Part shown: positions 35,230 to 48,583 of the stretch, piece by piece | How the letters are laid out: each line of letters starts with the position of its first letter | How positions within the stretch are numbered: position 1 is the first letter of the stretch | DNA from: Quillaja saponaria | Lineage: Eukaryota; Streptophyta; Magnoliopsida; Fabales; Quillajaceae | Direction of reading: 5' to 3' | Length of the DNA stretch: 64,000 nt | Assembly: GCA_029379385.1 (NCBI GenBank) | Contig: CM055613.1 | Coordinates: 15,890,001-15,954,000, forward strand | Program-made: the position numbers and the translations under genes | Notes under the pieces: model-generated | Databases searched by the model: none | What the model was told of the DNA's origin: nothing | Seen by the model: the letters and a program-made list of their open reading frames with translations, nothing else

Positions 35230-37128
35230 AATAAGATAAAGACAGACGGTTTTGCATTTTTCTTGGATTTTGATTGTTAGAGAAGCGCAATTGTTGTGTT
35301 CTAATCTCCTAAATTTTAGTGGCATGAAAGTGGATGGAGGAGGGAAACCGAAGATGGTACAGTAATTTTTTTCTTTCTGGTTTATGAAATTTTTTAAAAT
35401 TTTGGTTTGAAGGAGTCCTTGAATCGAACCCAATATTAGGGTAAGGGAGAGCCTTACGTTTTGGTATTGTTCCGGTTGGATTAGGTTTGCGGTAATTATG
35501 AATTTTTTTAAAGGACTAAAACCAATAAAAGATAATCACATTTTACCAACATGATTAAATTAACGAAATAAATAGATACTTCTTCTCTCCAAATCTTTAT
35601 AAATGTTTTTTCCGTAATCCTTTCAAACTCAACGAATTCCATGGAAGGACAAAAAGTCGGTTATGAATTTTTTCAAATTCTCTTAAAGTTAAAAGAATTA
35701 ATAATAATTTAAAGTTTCAATAATTGTAATATTACTTCCTTTCTTTTTTGGTAAAAAATATTACTTTGAGACCTATTAACAGTGTTTATATGTTGGATGC
35801 ACTCGAGAAATTTAATAGCTCTAATACTCAACCACGAGCACCATTGGCAGAAAGTTTAAAATAAATTGATTGGGATGGAGGTTCATGATTTATTTTAAGT
35901 GCCTCTTCAATAAATCATGGAATATTTTGTTTTCTTATTTTTATTAGAGTATATATTTGGTTTCATCTAAATAAGTTTGTCTTTGAATCTCATTGGGAAT
36001 TCTCATAAATTTATAGTCTCAACATAGATAGTTTGTTTTTGATGAGACTAGCTGACTACTAAACAAAAAAAAAAAAAAAAAAAAAAAAAAATTGTCTCTG
36101 AATAATTGGTTTAGGAATTACTCTCAAAGTTATTTTTGCTTTCAGTTTATGAGACTTTGTTTTTTTGATTAAAAAAGAAAAGACATTGTAAATGTAGCTC
36201 CGAATTTTCCACCATTAGAATGATTCGAATTAAATTTAAATTGTTTGGCTATCACTAATGCTGATCACATTGGTGTTTGTAGTATTAGAAACGATGTACA
36301 AAATTACATGGCTATTCAAAGGTAGAAAGTGGAATTAGATACGAAACAACGAATATTTGATCTATATGACTCCCTTATTTTATATATGCTGGCAATTGTT
36401 GAAGGGTGGACTATGTTATATTCCATTATAGAAGTGGTGTCCAATAAAGTCATGAGGTCGCCAGCTTAATATTTTGACGTGTGGCTTGTTTTACCAACTT
36501 TGTTATTGATTTGCATTCCTTATTAAAGTCAACCTTTTCACAAATCAAATACAATTTTCTCTCAATTGAGCTAGGCTCTCTCCAAAATCATAAAGTGAGC
36601 ACAACCCAGAAAACATGACACTCAGAGAAAGCAAGCTGGGTAGGATAGCTAAAAAATCTTGTAGTGATTTAAGACTGATACTATTGTCTTTATTTATTTA
36701 TGCTAAGAAAACAATCCTTCGTAATAGAAGAAGCAAACAACTATAATCCAAAGGAAATTTGAACGAGACAAAAGAAAGCAAGCCCTTTGTAAATCGAGAA
36801 TGGTAGCTAGGAGGATCATTGATAAGGCGGCTCGGTAATATTGACCGAACCAAAGGGAGAAATTGAAGAAGCTGCGCTGGCTTTCTAGTCGAAGTCATCA
36901 ACAGCTGTGTTTGGAATAACAAGATCCGGGTTGAGAGGAGCGTGGATGTTGTTGGATTGAATGTCGTCGTCTGGGTCGTAATTGGGATTTAAGGAATGAT
37001 CAATGGCTTCATGGCCTTTCTCGAGGCAGGGCTTGCAGCGATCTTGATGGCGATCCAACTCAGTATTACTCCTTCTATTGCTATCATAGTGCTTGTTATG
37101 GCAGCCATAACTGGTGTACCTCACTGAT
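35230..37128. other. Intergenic DNA up to the gypsy element
   Basis: No confident gene. A run of about 28 A lies at 36065-36091. The last part (36880-37124) has a hydrophilic - strand frame listed separately. Confidence 0.45.
36885..37124 (-). other. Small open frame of about 79 codons next to gypsy LTR, unrecognised
   Basis: The frame is hydrophilic, with four Cys (YGCHNKHY and RHQDRCKPCLEKGHE) and an Asp/Asn/Pro-rich tail (NPNYDPDDDIQ). It begins with GTG just beside the 3' LTR of the gypsy element, so any 5' part would lie beyond the insertion, at 48794 and above. I see no continuation there. It could be the end of an interrupted gene or chance. Confidence 0.2.
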
Positions 37129-37442
37129 TGATGGATACAAATCTAAGAGAATGGGAATTCCACAAGAAACAGAGAGAGAAAATAAAGAGGAAGAAAGAAC
37201 GGAATTTCTGATTATGCTATTGACTAAGAACTCAAGGTGTTACACATAGATATTAAGTACCAGTTGCAAACAACTGGACTAACCAACTAGCTAACTAACT
37301 TAATAGCCAGCTAACAGTTTCTCAACTATCAGTAAATAATCTCCAAATAAACAGTAACAGCTTCTTATATATTAACAATAAGGTCCTCACTTACAGGAGT
37401 AAGAATACAAGACTACCACTCTCTTTTAATTAGTATCTATCA
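37129..37442 (-). repeat. 3' LTR of gypsy element
   Basis: It begins TGATGGATACAA and ends TAGTATCTATCA in + orientation. It matches the right LTR over GAATTCCACAAGAAA, GATTATGCTATTGACT and CCAACTAGCTAACTAACT-type stretches. Confidence 0.88.
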
Positions 37443-37587
37443 AATCCCTTTTGCAATAGAAGACACTTGTCTTTAAATGGTGGGATTAAACTGAGAAAAT
37501 TTCTAAGAGAATTGAACCAGGTCCATCTAACTTGCATCTTCTGGAAAGATGTGCTCCTAGTGGACAAGTATTTGTGTGGTGGCTTTG

Positions 37588-38700
37588 TTACTTCTTGATC
37601 ACCCTTCTATCAAGAATAGCCTGAGGTTGCAGTACAAGTTCCTCAGTGTCTGAAAAATCTGGTAGCATGACTTGGATAGGGGAACTGCCACGGTGTTGTT
37701 TCAGTTGGGAGATGTGAAAAGTGGGGTGGATTTTAGAATTGGTTGGTAGTGCCAACTGATATGCCACCCTTCCCTCATTCTTCAAGATTTGAAATGGGCC
37801 ATAATACCTGCATGCTAGCTTGTGGAAAAGTCATTTGGCCACTGAAAACTGCTTGTATGGTTGCAGTTGAAGAAATAATCAAGAGCCTTCCTTAAAGGTC
37901 CTGTCAACCCTTTTCTTATCTACTTGGGACTTCATCCTGCAATGAGCCATTTGCAGATAGTGTTTGAGCAGCTTGAGTGAAGCTTCTCTGGCAGTCAATA
38001 ATTTATCTACAGCTTCATTAGGTGAGTCAACTGGCACATGGGGCAAGTGTAAAGGAGGATGCTGGCCATAGACCACGTCGTAAAGGGTTGTGTGTGCAGC
38101 AGAGTGATAGTTGGTATTATTCCAAAATTCAGCCAGTGGCAGGCATTTTGACAATTCTTTAGGATTATCCCCCGACATACACCTTAAGTAGGTTTCAAGA
38201 CACCTATTAATGACCTTAGTTTGGCCATCAGTCTGGGGATAATAAGCTGTAGAAAGCTTCAACTTAACCCCTTGTAATCTCATCAATTCAGTCCAAAAGT
38301 TGTTAAGGAAAATTTTATCTCTATTAGAGACTATGGTGGCTGGCATACCATGTAATTTAAAGACATTATCGACATTATCCAAGAAGGCTTGTGCAACAGT
38401 AACAGCTATAAAAGGATGTGTCAATGGTATGAAATAACTATATTTACTTAATCTGTCTACTACCACAAAGATGACATCTTTCCCTTGGGACTTTGGCAGG
38501 CATTCAATGAAATCCATTAAAATGTCAGTCCACACTGTGTTGGGAATAGGTAAAGGTTGTAAAAGTCTAGAGCAGTAGTAGGGGAGTATTTTGCTTTTTT
38601 TGACGAACCACACACTCTCTGATATGTTGTCTAACATCCTTCCTCATTCCTTTCTAAAATAGCACTTGTTTAATTCTATTCAAGATAGGATAGTAGCCTG
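37588..38700 (-). pseudogene. Gypsy integrase remnant
   Basis: The frame at 37879-38637 holds the integrase core, with WTDILMDFIECLPKSQGKD, VVVDRLSKYSYFIPL, FLDNVDNVFKLHGMP and LSTAYYPQTDGQTKV. The C-terminal part (37588-37785; HPTFHISQLKQHRG) follows after a frame break. The upstream zinc-binding region is decayed. In this family the first catalytic Asp precedes FIECLP. The key DGQTE motif reads DGQTK, so the catalytic Glu is replaced. Confidence 0.85.
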
Positions 38701-38929
38701 AATAGGCCCTGCAACAACACTGTCATGGAAATAGAGCAACAACTCTTTTCTGAGATCAGAGTTCTTTTCCACCACAAACTTCCCACTTCTCCTCTGCTGT
38801 TGATGTTCCCGTTCATACTTAGGAAATTTAGAATTGTCTTTCTATTTCTCAGAAATAATCAGCTACAACTATTGGTCTTGCTCCCATGTTTGTTGAATTT
38901 TGTGTATTAGATCAGTGGAAATTCTAGTT

Positions 38930-39287
38930 ACTGCCATTAACACTGGTATTTCCTCATTAGTATACTCTTGAAAGGGTTTCCTAGATAAGGCATCAGTAGC
39001 CTTATTAGTGATTCTTTTTCTATACTTGATCTATAATCATAATCGATCATTCTTGTTAACCAATCTTGTTGAGCTGGAGTTGTGATCTTCCATTCAAGTA
39101 GGTAATTTTAGGTTGTGGTGATCTATTTTGGTAATGAAGTGTCTTCCTACCAGATAAGAGCTCCATTTTCTCATAGCAACTATAATGGCTAACATCTTTT
39201 TTTTTATAGGCAGAGAGGGACAAGTGCCTTGGTGAAAAGACTTTATTGATGAATGCAAGTGGTCTGCCATTTTGAGTGAGAACAGCT
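38930..39287 (-). pseudogene. Gypsy RNase H remnant
   Basis: Overlapping frames give AVLTQNGRPLAFINKVFSPRH and, after a frameshift, MLAIIVAMRKWSSYLVGRHF and KIDHHNLK. This is the RNase H and tether region of a gypsy polyprotein. Its upstream continuation is the RT at 45757-46823, separated by the inserted element. Confidence 0.8.
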
Positions 39288-40964
39288 TGTAAGGAATAGG
39301 TGCAAAATATAGCAATCATCTGTGTATCAGAATTTAAAATTTTGTTTCCTTTAACTCAAAATTACCTTATGATTATATAAAAGATCTTAATTATAGTTTA
39401 ATAATTAAACAAGAAGTTAGAGAATGTGTACCTCCAAGGCTTTCGATTCTTTCGTCGTATTCTTGATTCTGTGTTCACACCTTTGTTGATTCATCAAGAG
39501 CACAGCAACGACACAAGTGTCTCATCTTTAGTGTATCCACATAAACAAATCCAACTAAGTATCTTCATGCTTGAAGATGAAAGGGGTTACCAAGAGATTC
39601 CTTGTGTGCTAGCTCAAGTTACCAAATCTCTCTTGTAATTTAGAAACTCTCATTGGCCTAAAATTCTTCCAAAGGTTTAGGCTCTCTGTATTGTATGTAC
39701 AGTTATTCTCACTTCTTTTTTCTAGCTTGTTAAGTTTTGTTTTTATAAAGACTAGCCACCTCACTATGTATTGGACAATCCTAACATATTAGGAATGCTT
39801 CTAACATTAGGATTTAATCATAATTAAATTTAATGCATAACAAACTATAATAATTACATGACCATCCATAAACATAACTTTTAAACATTTATTATTGGAC
39901 CCCGTCCAATTAATTATAATTGATTCTAATTATTTAAATTAAAACCCTTTTTGATTCACTCTTTAATTAAGATTAATTAATTAATCATCTATAAATAATT
40001 AGTTAATTATCAAAGTTTCCTACAAGTCAAAATTGGTGCCTAGCAGCACATGATGACTATCCATAATAGTATGAATATGGCTGTGAATCTTTTGAACATT
40101 TCCATTAATAGTTACCATACAATTCAATCCTTGTATCATGTAATGTTCTGATTAAATTTATTTAGGTATGAAATAATGTCAAACCCTAAATTTAATCATG
40201 TGTCTAGACCTTAAGATTATAATTTCATTGAAGAAATTGGAAACTCATATTCTAATATCTACCGTGTTATAGCCATAGACTTTAAGTTAAATTTTTTATA
40301 GATCACATAAGACATTCTCTCTTTTCTACTAAAAGTGATAGATCATTCATTGTACATTCACATACCTCCATATGCAAGTGGTTATACCAAATTACTAATT
40401 CTTAGGCGAGTCATTAATAGAATCAGAAATAGTATTTAAAGTATAATGACATATATACAAAATAACTATAATATCTTAAGTCAAAGGACTATTTGTACAA
40501 CTGTAACATGAGAACCACCTATTGACATATAAAGAAACTACATATAGGTGTTCTCAGTTAGTCAGTTTAGTAAACTCATTCTTTAATGAATACCTACATA
40601 TCTGTCTTACTGTCTCATACACAAGTGACTATGAGATCAGTCACCTTTAACTCTTTAAGCAAACTAGATATGTACTAATCTATCCGGATTTACTAATGCC
40701 CAACTTAGTGATCCTATAATTAGGAACATTTAAGAACTAAGCTTAAAAGAAATACATCTCATTAGCATGATCTCATCATGATGCTTATCTCCATTGCTTT
40801 AATTCTTTGGGCTTATGTTGGTAAATTAATAACTCATACATGATAATGTTTGTCACTTATTCAATTAAATGAATATTAATATTTATAATAATATGAATAA
40901 GATTGTACATAAAATAATATGGCACAACATCGCATGTCATTGGCTTTAGGGCATACTACTAACA
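39288..40964 (-). repeat. 3' LTR of nested copia-type element
   Basis: In + orientation it runs from TGTAAGGAATAGG to CATACTACTAACA. It aligns throughout with 44055-45751, with scattered substitutions and small indels. Confidence 0.88.
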
Positions 40965-43900
40965 ATCTCCCACTTAAACTAAAAACAATCCATCATGTAT
41001 CTAATACTCATTTTCGCAAGATGACCGATTGAGCTACTAGCTTTGCTTTAGTTAGTGAATTTGCTAAAATCTCTCTGTTGACCTAATATTTACAAAATTG
41101 TATAAATTCTTTTATATATGATTTCTTAAATCATATTTGGAATCACAATTCCAAATGTTTGAACCTCTTATGAGATCGAAGTTCTAAGACTTGAGCTATC
41201 ACCCCATTGTCATCATTGTACATGCTGCTAGATGTTTTAATGGTAAGAACTTCTTAAGTTCATTAACAAACTTGATTATCCAAACATGGTAAGATAATAT
41301 AAAGATTTAGTATTGGAATTTACAGTAGCATCTTCTATACTATAATTTCAATTAACCATTTTAATGGTGAACTCACATATAGAATTTAGTCCTTTTATTA
41401 TACATATTAGATTCCAAATCTAATAGTTCTAACTATTATCAAACAATTTTTTAACTGGTTTTACATTCACACAACATTCTTAATGTGTAGTATTTCTTAT
41501 ATTTTAATTAAAATACTTAAAATACTCCCATTAGTCTTATTGACAATCTCGATTTATCCACATTCTTATGTATATCAAACTCTTCGATATCTATAACGAA
41601 TTGGATCAACCACTTTCAGAAAAACTTGTTTCAATTCATAAAAAGAAACATTGAAGTTTGCACACTACATAGTCATTACCACTAGATGTAAAACTTTTTG
41701 GTTGTTATAATATTCTATTTGTTTCAAATGAGATATATTGTTATGATTTCGCTTAGAGGCATCTCATGTCTCAAAGCTTGAATGTGTAACCCTTACAAGT
41801 AAAATCTTTATACACTATTAACAAAACAATATATCAAAGTCAACAATTGTTTTTGCTTATAATTGTTCGCTATTAACATTACTACACAAAAGGTCTCTAC
41901 CTTTTCGTCTTTACTCTATAGCCCATTTCCTTTTGCAACCATTAAGTATAAAACTTTTAGTAAAGTCGGCCAAGATACACTACCTAAAGTCCATTAAGAT
42001 TCATGGCATATAACCAATTTCCGAATAATGTCAAACATTATCTTCTTTTAGTTTGAAAGATTCTTATCATCATAAGGTTTACCTTAAGGTCATTAACTAT
42101 GAGAAATCTCACTTTCAAAGTTCACCTTTGGTATCTTCAAAACTACTAAGAGTTTGTATATTTTTAGGCTATTTTACTTATATATCTTTTAGTTTGATTT
42201 ATAAATTGTGACTTTTGAACCTCTTTCAAGAATTTTACTCACACTTTTACTTCTAGAGAAAATATTATTTTTCAAGAAAATTAGTATGTTTCAAAACAAA
42301 TAATTTTGTCTTGGTGTGAGATAAAATTAATATCCTAAGCCTTTTTAGGATCATTCACAAAACAATATATCAAACTTCATCTCAAAGTTTTTGCACTATG
42401 TCTCTTTATATAGGTATACAAATCCTGAAATCTTAACAATTAAGATCAGGTTTTTCTCCTATGTTATATCGAATATAGAGTCTTATGTATAAATTCGAAT
42501 GAAACTATATAAGTAAACTAATTGTGGTTTTAGAAAGCAATTAGAAGAATATTATAACTTTTTAAAATCGTATCATATATAATATATTAAGATCTCTCTT
42601 GTAGACACACCACTTTTAATGTTCTTTAAGAAAAGTTAACTAAATGAGAATCACATTCTCTTATGAGTTATCTAAGAATTTATAGCTTTAAGTATCCCTC
42701 ATTGATCTTATCTAAGAGGTTTAATACTTAAATTGGTTTCTATTTAACTTTAAATATGAATCATTTAAATATTTCAAATATTTCATTTTGATACTTTAAT
42801 AAGTACCAATTACCTTAACGTAGAGGCTTCTTTGATAGAGGTAATTAAGTAAGGGTAACCATCCAAATTAAACGAATTCAAAGGTTCTCATTTTAGTTGT
42901 TCAATGCCACAAGACATTACCATCTAGTTATAAATTATAAAAACTAATTAAGCACCAATATTAAATAAACTCTTTATTATTATAAAAAGAACATGGTTCA
43001 ATTTCTAAAAGAAACAGACATAATGTGGTTATTGGCACTTCAAGTCAGTCTTATAAATTTTAGTACGTCCCAATGGTAATACTAAAATAGAAGATCTTAT
43101 GACCAATGAAGTAACAATCACCACATTTTAGGGTGTATTTTGTCTTTGCACTATTTTAGATTATTGTTATTTCTCACATTTTGTAAACTTTTTGCAAATA
43201 TGAGAAATACATATGGTATCCAATACTATGTAAAAGTATAGTTAAATTATTAAGGACAGAACATTGAAAAACCTTAACAAGCCTTCTTAAGGCTTATACA
43301 ATTACCTGTAAAATATCTCTCATAAGTGTCATTCCAACAACCTTCTTAACCGCAAAGGAAGTATTACCCCTTTCCATTATTGGCTATATATACTCTTACC
43401 TTAATTGAGACTTTGATTAAGAGACTTCAAATTTTGCATTGTAACTATGCTTTGCCATTCAACTTTTGAAGGCTAAGCACGGTCATAGTTGCCTTATCTA
43501 TTTCGTCATGTAACTTTCATAAGCCTTATGACATAGAGTTCCACATGTAGTACAATACTTGCATGTTATACTTCAACTACTTAGTTTATTCCTCATATGC
43601 ATTTACCAACACTTGTTAGAAGCATAATTCCTAGCTTATAGCTATCTTGGATGAATTTGAGAACACTTCATATTCGTTGGCCAAATAATGAATTTAGGGA
43701 CCAGTTAATACATTGTTATATTTAATTCTAAATGTGGGTTTAGATTTGGTCACTGTGATATACCATAGTCAATAAAAGATAATCTAGTATCTATTCAATT
43801 ATTATTTACCATAAAGACTTGGTCTTTAATCTAAATGGTGCCTCTTACTAAATTTTTAGACTTTCATTACTCTCTAAATGAAAAACGGGTGACCTAGTTG

Positions 43901-44054
43901 AATGGTCTCCTAGTGGGATTAGGATCCTATTACTTGTACATAATAGCCTTGTGTGACACAACAAACTAATAATAATAAAAAAAATCAAATCCCTAAAGCC
44001 ATAACAATAAATTATTAGATCTAACATAATGCATAAAGATGGCTCTAATAAAAC

Positions 44055-45751
44055 TATAATGAATCGGTGTAAAATATGACAATCATATGTGCATCAGAAT
44101 TTAAAATTTTGATTTCTTTAACCCCAAATCGCCTTATGATTATATGAAAGATCCAAATTATAGTTTAACAAATAAACAAGAAGTTAAAGAATATGTTCCT
44201 CTATGGCTTTCAATTTTTTCTTCGTATTCTTGATTCTGTTTTCACTCCTTTGTTAATTCATCAAGAACACAATAACGACATAGGTGTCTCATTTCTAAGT
44301 GTATCCACACAAACAAATCCAACTAAGGATCTTCATATTTGAAGATGAGAGAGATTACTAAGAGATTTCTTTTGTGCTAGCACAATTTACCGATTCTCTC
44401 TTGTAATTTAGAAACTCTCATTGGCCTAAGATCCTTCTAAAGGTTTATACTCTCTGTATTGTACGTACAGTTATTCTCACTTCTTTTTTCTAGCTTGTTA
44501 AGTCTTATAAAGACTGGTCACCTCACTATGTATTTGACAATCCTAACATATTAGGGATGCTACTAATATTAGGATTTAATCATAATTAAATCTAATGCTT
44601 AACAAACTATAATAATTACGTGACTACCCCAAAGCTCTCCTTAATTGAATATCATATTTTTTTTGTGTAATCCCTTAGGTTCAAACTATTAATGACAGTA
44701 GGCATCTAACTTTTACATATTTATTATTAGAGCTCTTTCTAATTATTAAATTTTTTTTTTCGATTTACCCTTTAATTAAGATTAATTAATTAATTAAATG
44801 ATTTCCTATAAATCAAGATTGGTTCCTACCAGCACATGATGATTACTTATAATAGTATGAATATGGCTGTGAACCTTTTGAACATTTCCATTAACAGTTA
44901 CCATGTAATTCAATCTTTATATTATGCAATGTTCTGATTAAATCTATTTAGGTATGAAATAATGTCAAACTCTAAATTTAATCATGTGTGTCTAGATCTT
45001 AAGATTATAACTTCATTAGAGAAATTAGAAACTTATATTCTAATATCCACCGTGCTATGGTCACAAACTTTAAGTTAAATCTTTTATAGACCATATAGGA
45101 ATTCTCTCTTTTCTACTAAGAGTAATATATCCTTTATTATACATTCATATACCTCTATATGCAAGTGCTTATATCTAATTACTACTTCTTATGTGAGTCA
45201 TTAATAGAATCAGAAATAATATTAAAGTATAATGATGTACATATAAGATAACTATGATTTCTCAAGTCAAAGGACTATTTGCACAACTGTAACATGAGAA
45301 CCACTTATTGACATGTAGAAAGACTTCATATAGGTGTTCTCAGTTGAGTCAGTTCAGTAAACTTATTCTCTAATGAGTACCTGCATATCTGTCTTAGTGC
45401 TCATACACAAGTGATTATGAGATCAGTCACCCTCAACTATTTGAGCCAACTAGATATGTACTAATCTTTCTGGATTTACTAATATCCAACTTAATGATCC
45501 TATGATTAAGAACATTTAAGAATTAAGCTTAAAAGAAATACATCTTCTTAGCATGATCTTATCATAATGCTTATTTCCATTGCTTTAATTCTTTAGGCTC
45601 ATAATGGTTAATTAATAACTCATACATGATAATGTTTGTCACTTATTCAATTAAATGAATATTAATATTTTATAATAATATGAATAAGATTGTATATAAA
45701 ATATTATGGCACAACATCATATGCCATTGGCTTTAGGGCATACTACTAACA
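44055..45751 (-). repeat. 5' LTR of nested copia-type element
   Basis: In + orientation it runs from TATAATGAATCGG to CATACTACTAACA. The expected terminal TG is TA here. The two LTRs share stretches such as CAGAATTTAAAATTTTG and GCTTGTTAAGT. Confidence 0.88.
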
Positions 45752-45756
45752 CAACT

Positions 45757-46823
45757 CCAATTCCTAAGCCAGATGCATCAATTTCTATCAAAAAGTCTTG
45801 TATAAAGTCTGGCATGGCTAGAACTAGGGTAGAACATATGACATTCTTCAATCTTTCAAATGCTCTTTGAGCCTCATTATTCAAAGGTTGTAAAGTAATA
45901 GTGATGGGCTTTGATATCTTGCCATAACCCTTTATAAATCTCATGTAATATCCAGTGAGACCAAAGAATCCTCTTAGCTCTTTGACAGTTTGTGAAACTG
46001 GCAAAGATCTGACACCCTCTATCTTCTTGTCATCTACAGCTACACCTTCATGGGAGATTATATGGCCCCAATATTCCACTCTTGTAGCACCAAATGAGCA
46101 TTTGCTCTTTTTCACATATAGTTGGTTTAGAAGTAGTATTCTAAAAGTTTCTATGAGATGCAACATGTGTGCTTTCCAATCTTTGCTGTAAACTAAGATG
46201 TCATCAAAGAACACTATGATGAATTTTCTTAAATGTTCTTTGAAAATCTCATTCATTAGGCTCTGAAAAGTGGATGAAGCATTGGTAAGTCCAAAAGGCA
46301 TAATTAAGAACTCATAATGCTCATTATGTGATCTAAATGTTGTCTTGTGAATGTTTGGTGTATGCATCCTGATCTGATGATAGCTAGATTTTAGGTCTAG
46401 CTTAGTGAAGTAGGTTGTCCTATGGAGTTCATCTAATAACTCTTCAACCAGTGGGATGGGAAATTTATCTTTTATGATCATTAAATTTAGCTACCTGTAG
46501 TCAATGCACATTCTCCATGTGTTATCCTTCTTCTTGACTATGACAATAGGGGAAGAGAATGCGCTGTTGCTATTCCTTATGATACCACATTATAGCATGT
46601 CACTGATTTGCTTTTCGATTTCAACTTTCCATATAGCAAGGTATTTATAAGGCCTGATCTTTACTGCTTGAGCTTCGTGCTTCAGGATTATTCTATGATC
46701 TTGTGCCCTTTCAGAATGGAGTCCTTTATGCTCCTCAAAGATACCCCAAAACTCTACCAACAATGCATTTATTTCAGTCAACTTAGGTGTAGACAATACC
46801 TGAGTGTTTATTGCACAACACAT
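45757..46823 (-). pseudogene. Gypsy reverse transcriptase remnant
   Basis: The frame 45757-46481 shows IKDKFPIPLVEELLDEL, FTKLDLKSSYHQIRM, MPFGLTNASSTFQSLMN, IVFFDDILVYSK (the catalytic DD box) and LRGFFGLTGYYMRFIKGYG. The upstream part (46484-46823) continues after an in-frame stop (ending RMCIDYR, then a stop). The reading ends at IEIDASGLGIGVV, where the nested element is inserted. Confidence 0.9.
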
Positions 46824-47479
46824 TAATTTGTTCCAGTTCAGGCATGTACTATTACTTACAGTAGTATTTAGTAGTTGTATTTGTATTAAGATGACTTGGG
46901 TACTAGTTACTATCAGTTTGGACAGGTTCTTGCCTTATGTTAGCTGTACCATAACACCTTGTAGAGCCTGCAACAATATTGTTCTTTCACCTTGTTGAAA
47001 CTATATCTAGGACTTATCATAATCCTACAATACCTGTTTCTTTGGAGAGAACCACTGTATTCTCAGGACTACATCACATCCTGTCAAGGGAATTACAATG
47101 AATTCATCTTGAAAGTGTTCACCTTGTACCTGCCACTGCAATCCCATAAACTTAGATTGTGCAATCATCTTTTCATCGTTAGCTACTGAAAAACATGCAT
47201 CTAAGCCATAGGTTGTAGCTTACAGCCTAGATTCTTAGCAGTGGAGTAGTTGATGAGATTGTGTGTGATGCTTGTGTCCAATGGCATGACTACATGTTGC
47301 TTTTTGATATCCCTTATAGCTTTATGGTTTTATACTCTTCAGAACCAAAAGCTGCATGCAATGAAAGCACAGGTTCTCATATTCTGGTTTCTTTCTTAAG
47401 TTCCACTACTTCTTGGTTACCATCACTGCTTGTATCAGTACAAGTATCTGTGCCTCCATTCTCTTATGTCTCATAGTCT

Positions 47480-48290
47480 ATCAAGACCTGAAACAATTGA
47501 GCAACATTTTTACACCTATGTCCAGGAAAATATTTCTCATTATACCTATAACAAAGACCTTGGGCTCTTTTCTCTTCCCATTCTTTTTTAGACAAACTTT
47601 TGATTAGTTTAAAAGTAGCAATTGGTTTAGGAGTTAGGAGTGAATTTTATGTTTGTATTTTTGGCGGATGACTAGATTGGTAAGACAATGTGTTGTTGAG
47701 TGGATTACTTTTTAGAGTTGTTAGTAAGGGTGGTAATCTGGAAGGTTGCAGTCTGGAATAGGTCTTTCTTTTTCTTTTTCTTTTTTTGTTAGAGCATTGA
47801 ATTTGTTTTCATGAAACTTGGCTAGGTTCGTAGTTTGGATTAAGATTCTAGGTTCAAAGCATCTCACTGCTTTCTCAATTTTTTCATTCAAGCTATTGAG
47901 GAATAGACTAATATCATGATCCTCTTGGAGGACTACTTGTTTCATAAGTGTCTCAAATTGTTCTTGATATTCTTGTACTAACTTATACTGCTTTAGTTTT
48001 ACAAGTTTGGCCAGTGGATCTCCTTCACTAGAGTGACTATATCACTGAGTCATGTCAATTAAGTACTATCTCCATTGCACAGGCCTACCAGCTAAGGACA
48101 TCATGTGTGACTTATGCCATTGCAAGGCCTTATCTTCCAGATTTAGTGAAATCAACCTGATTTTAGCATTTTCACGAGTCCTATTAACTTCAAAGAATTG
48201 TTCTACCTTATATAGCCAATTCTTAAAGGAATCTCTTTCAAATTTTAGAAAATCTACTATAGGCAACCTAGAGTATTGATTATAGTGATC
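47480..48290 (-). pseudogene. Gypsy gag remnant
   Basis: The piece at 48066-48266 has DFLKFERDSFKNWLYKVEQF and LNLEDKALQWHKSHM, the retrotransposon gag core. The piece at 47721-47945 continues it in another frame. Near 47480-47590 is a zinc-knuckle-like CYRYNEKYFPGHRCK, where the second Cys of CxxC is Tyr. Several breaks. Confidence 0.8.
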
Positions 48291-48583
48291 ATCATTGTGA
48301 AATTATTGGGGATTTCTAGGAGGATTACCTTCACGGTTCATCTCCACATTCCTGGGATTGCGAGTAGATCGTAGAAGTTCCTCCATACTAGCACGTAAAT
48401 CTTGAAGATCAACATCCATGCACTGAACATCTTCTTTGGTAGCTCTGCAAATTCTTCCATGGTTGTAACTTGAGCTTCAATATAGTGACATTCCTTCTCC
48501 TGTTGAGCTAGTTGTTGCTAAACAAGTAGGATTATTGGTATTCACCGTGTTTGAAACCAAGATCGGAGCTCTGATACCAAAAA

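Larger units (their letters stand above)
39288..45751 (-). mobile_element. Copia-type LTR element without coding capacity, nested in gypsy element
   Basis: LTRs are 39288-40964 and 44055-45751. Flanks are CAGCT (39283-39287) and CAACT (45752-45756), a 5-bp target duplication with one change. On the - strand the purine tract AAGTGGGAGAT sits directly before the 3' LTR start TGTTAG, a layout typical of plant Ty1/copia. A decayed primer site (TTATTAGAGCC, compare TATCAGAGCC) follows the 5' LTR. The 3.1-kb interior (40965-44054) has no open frame and no recognisable gag or pol. It is therefore a non-autonomous, LARD-like derivative. Confidence 0.85.
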
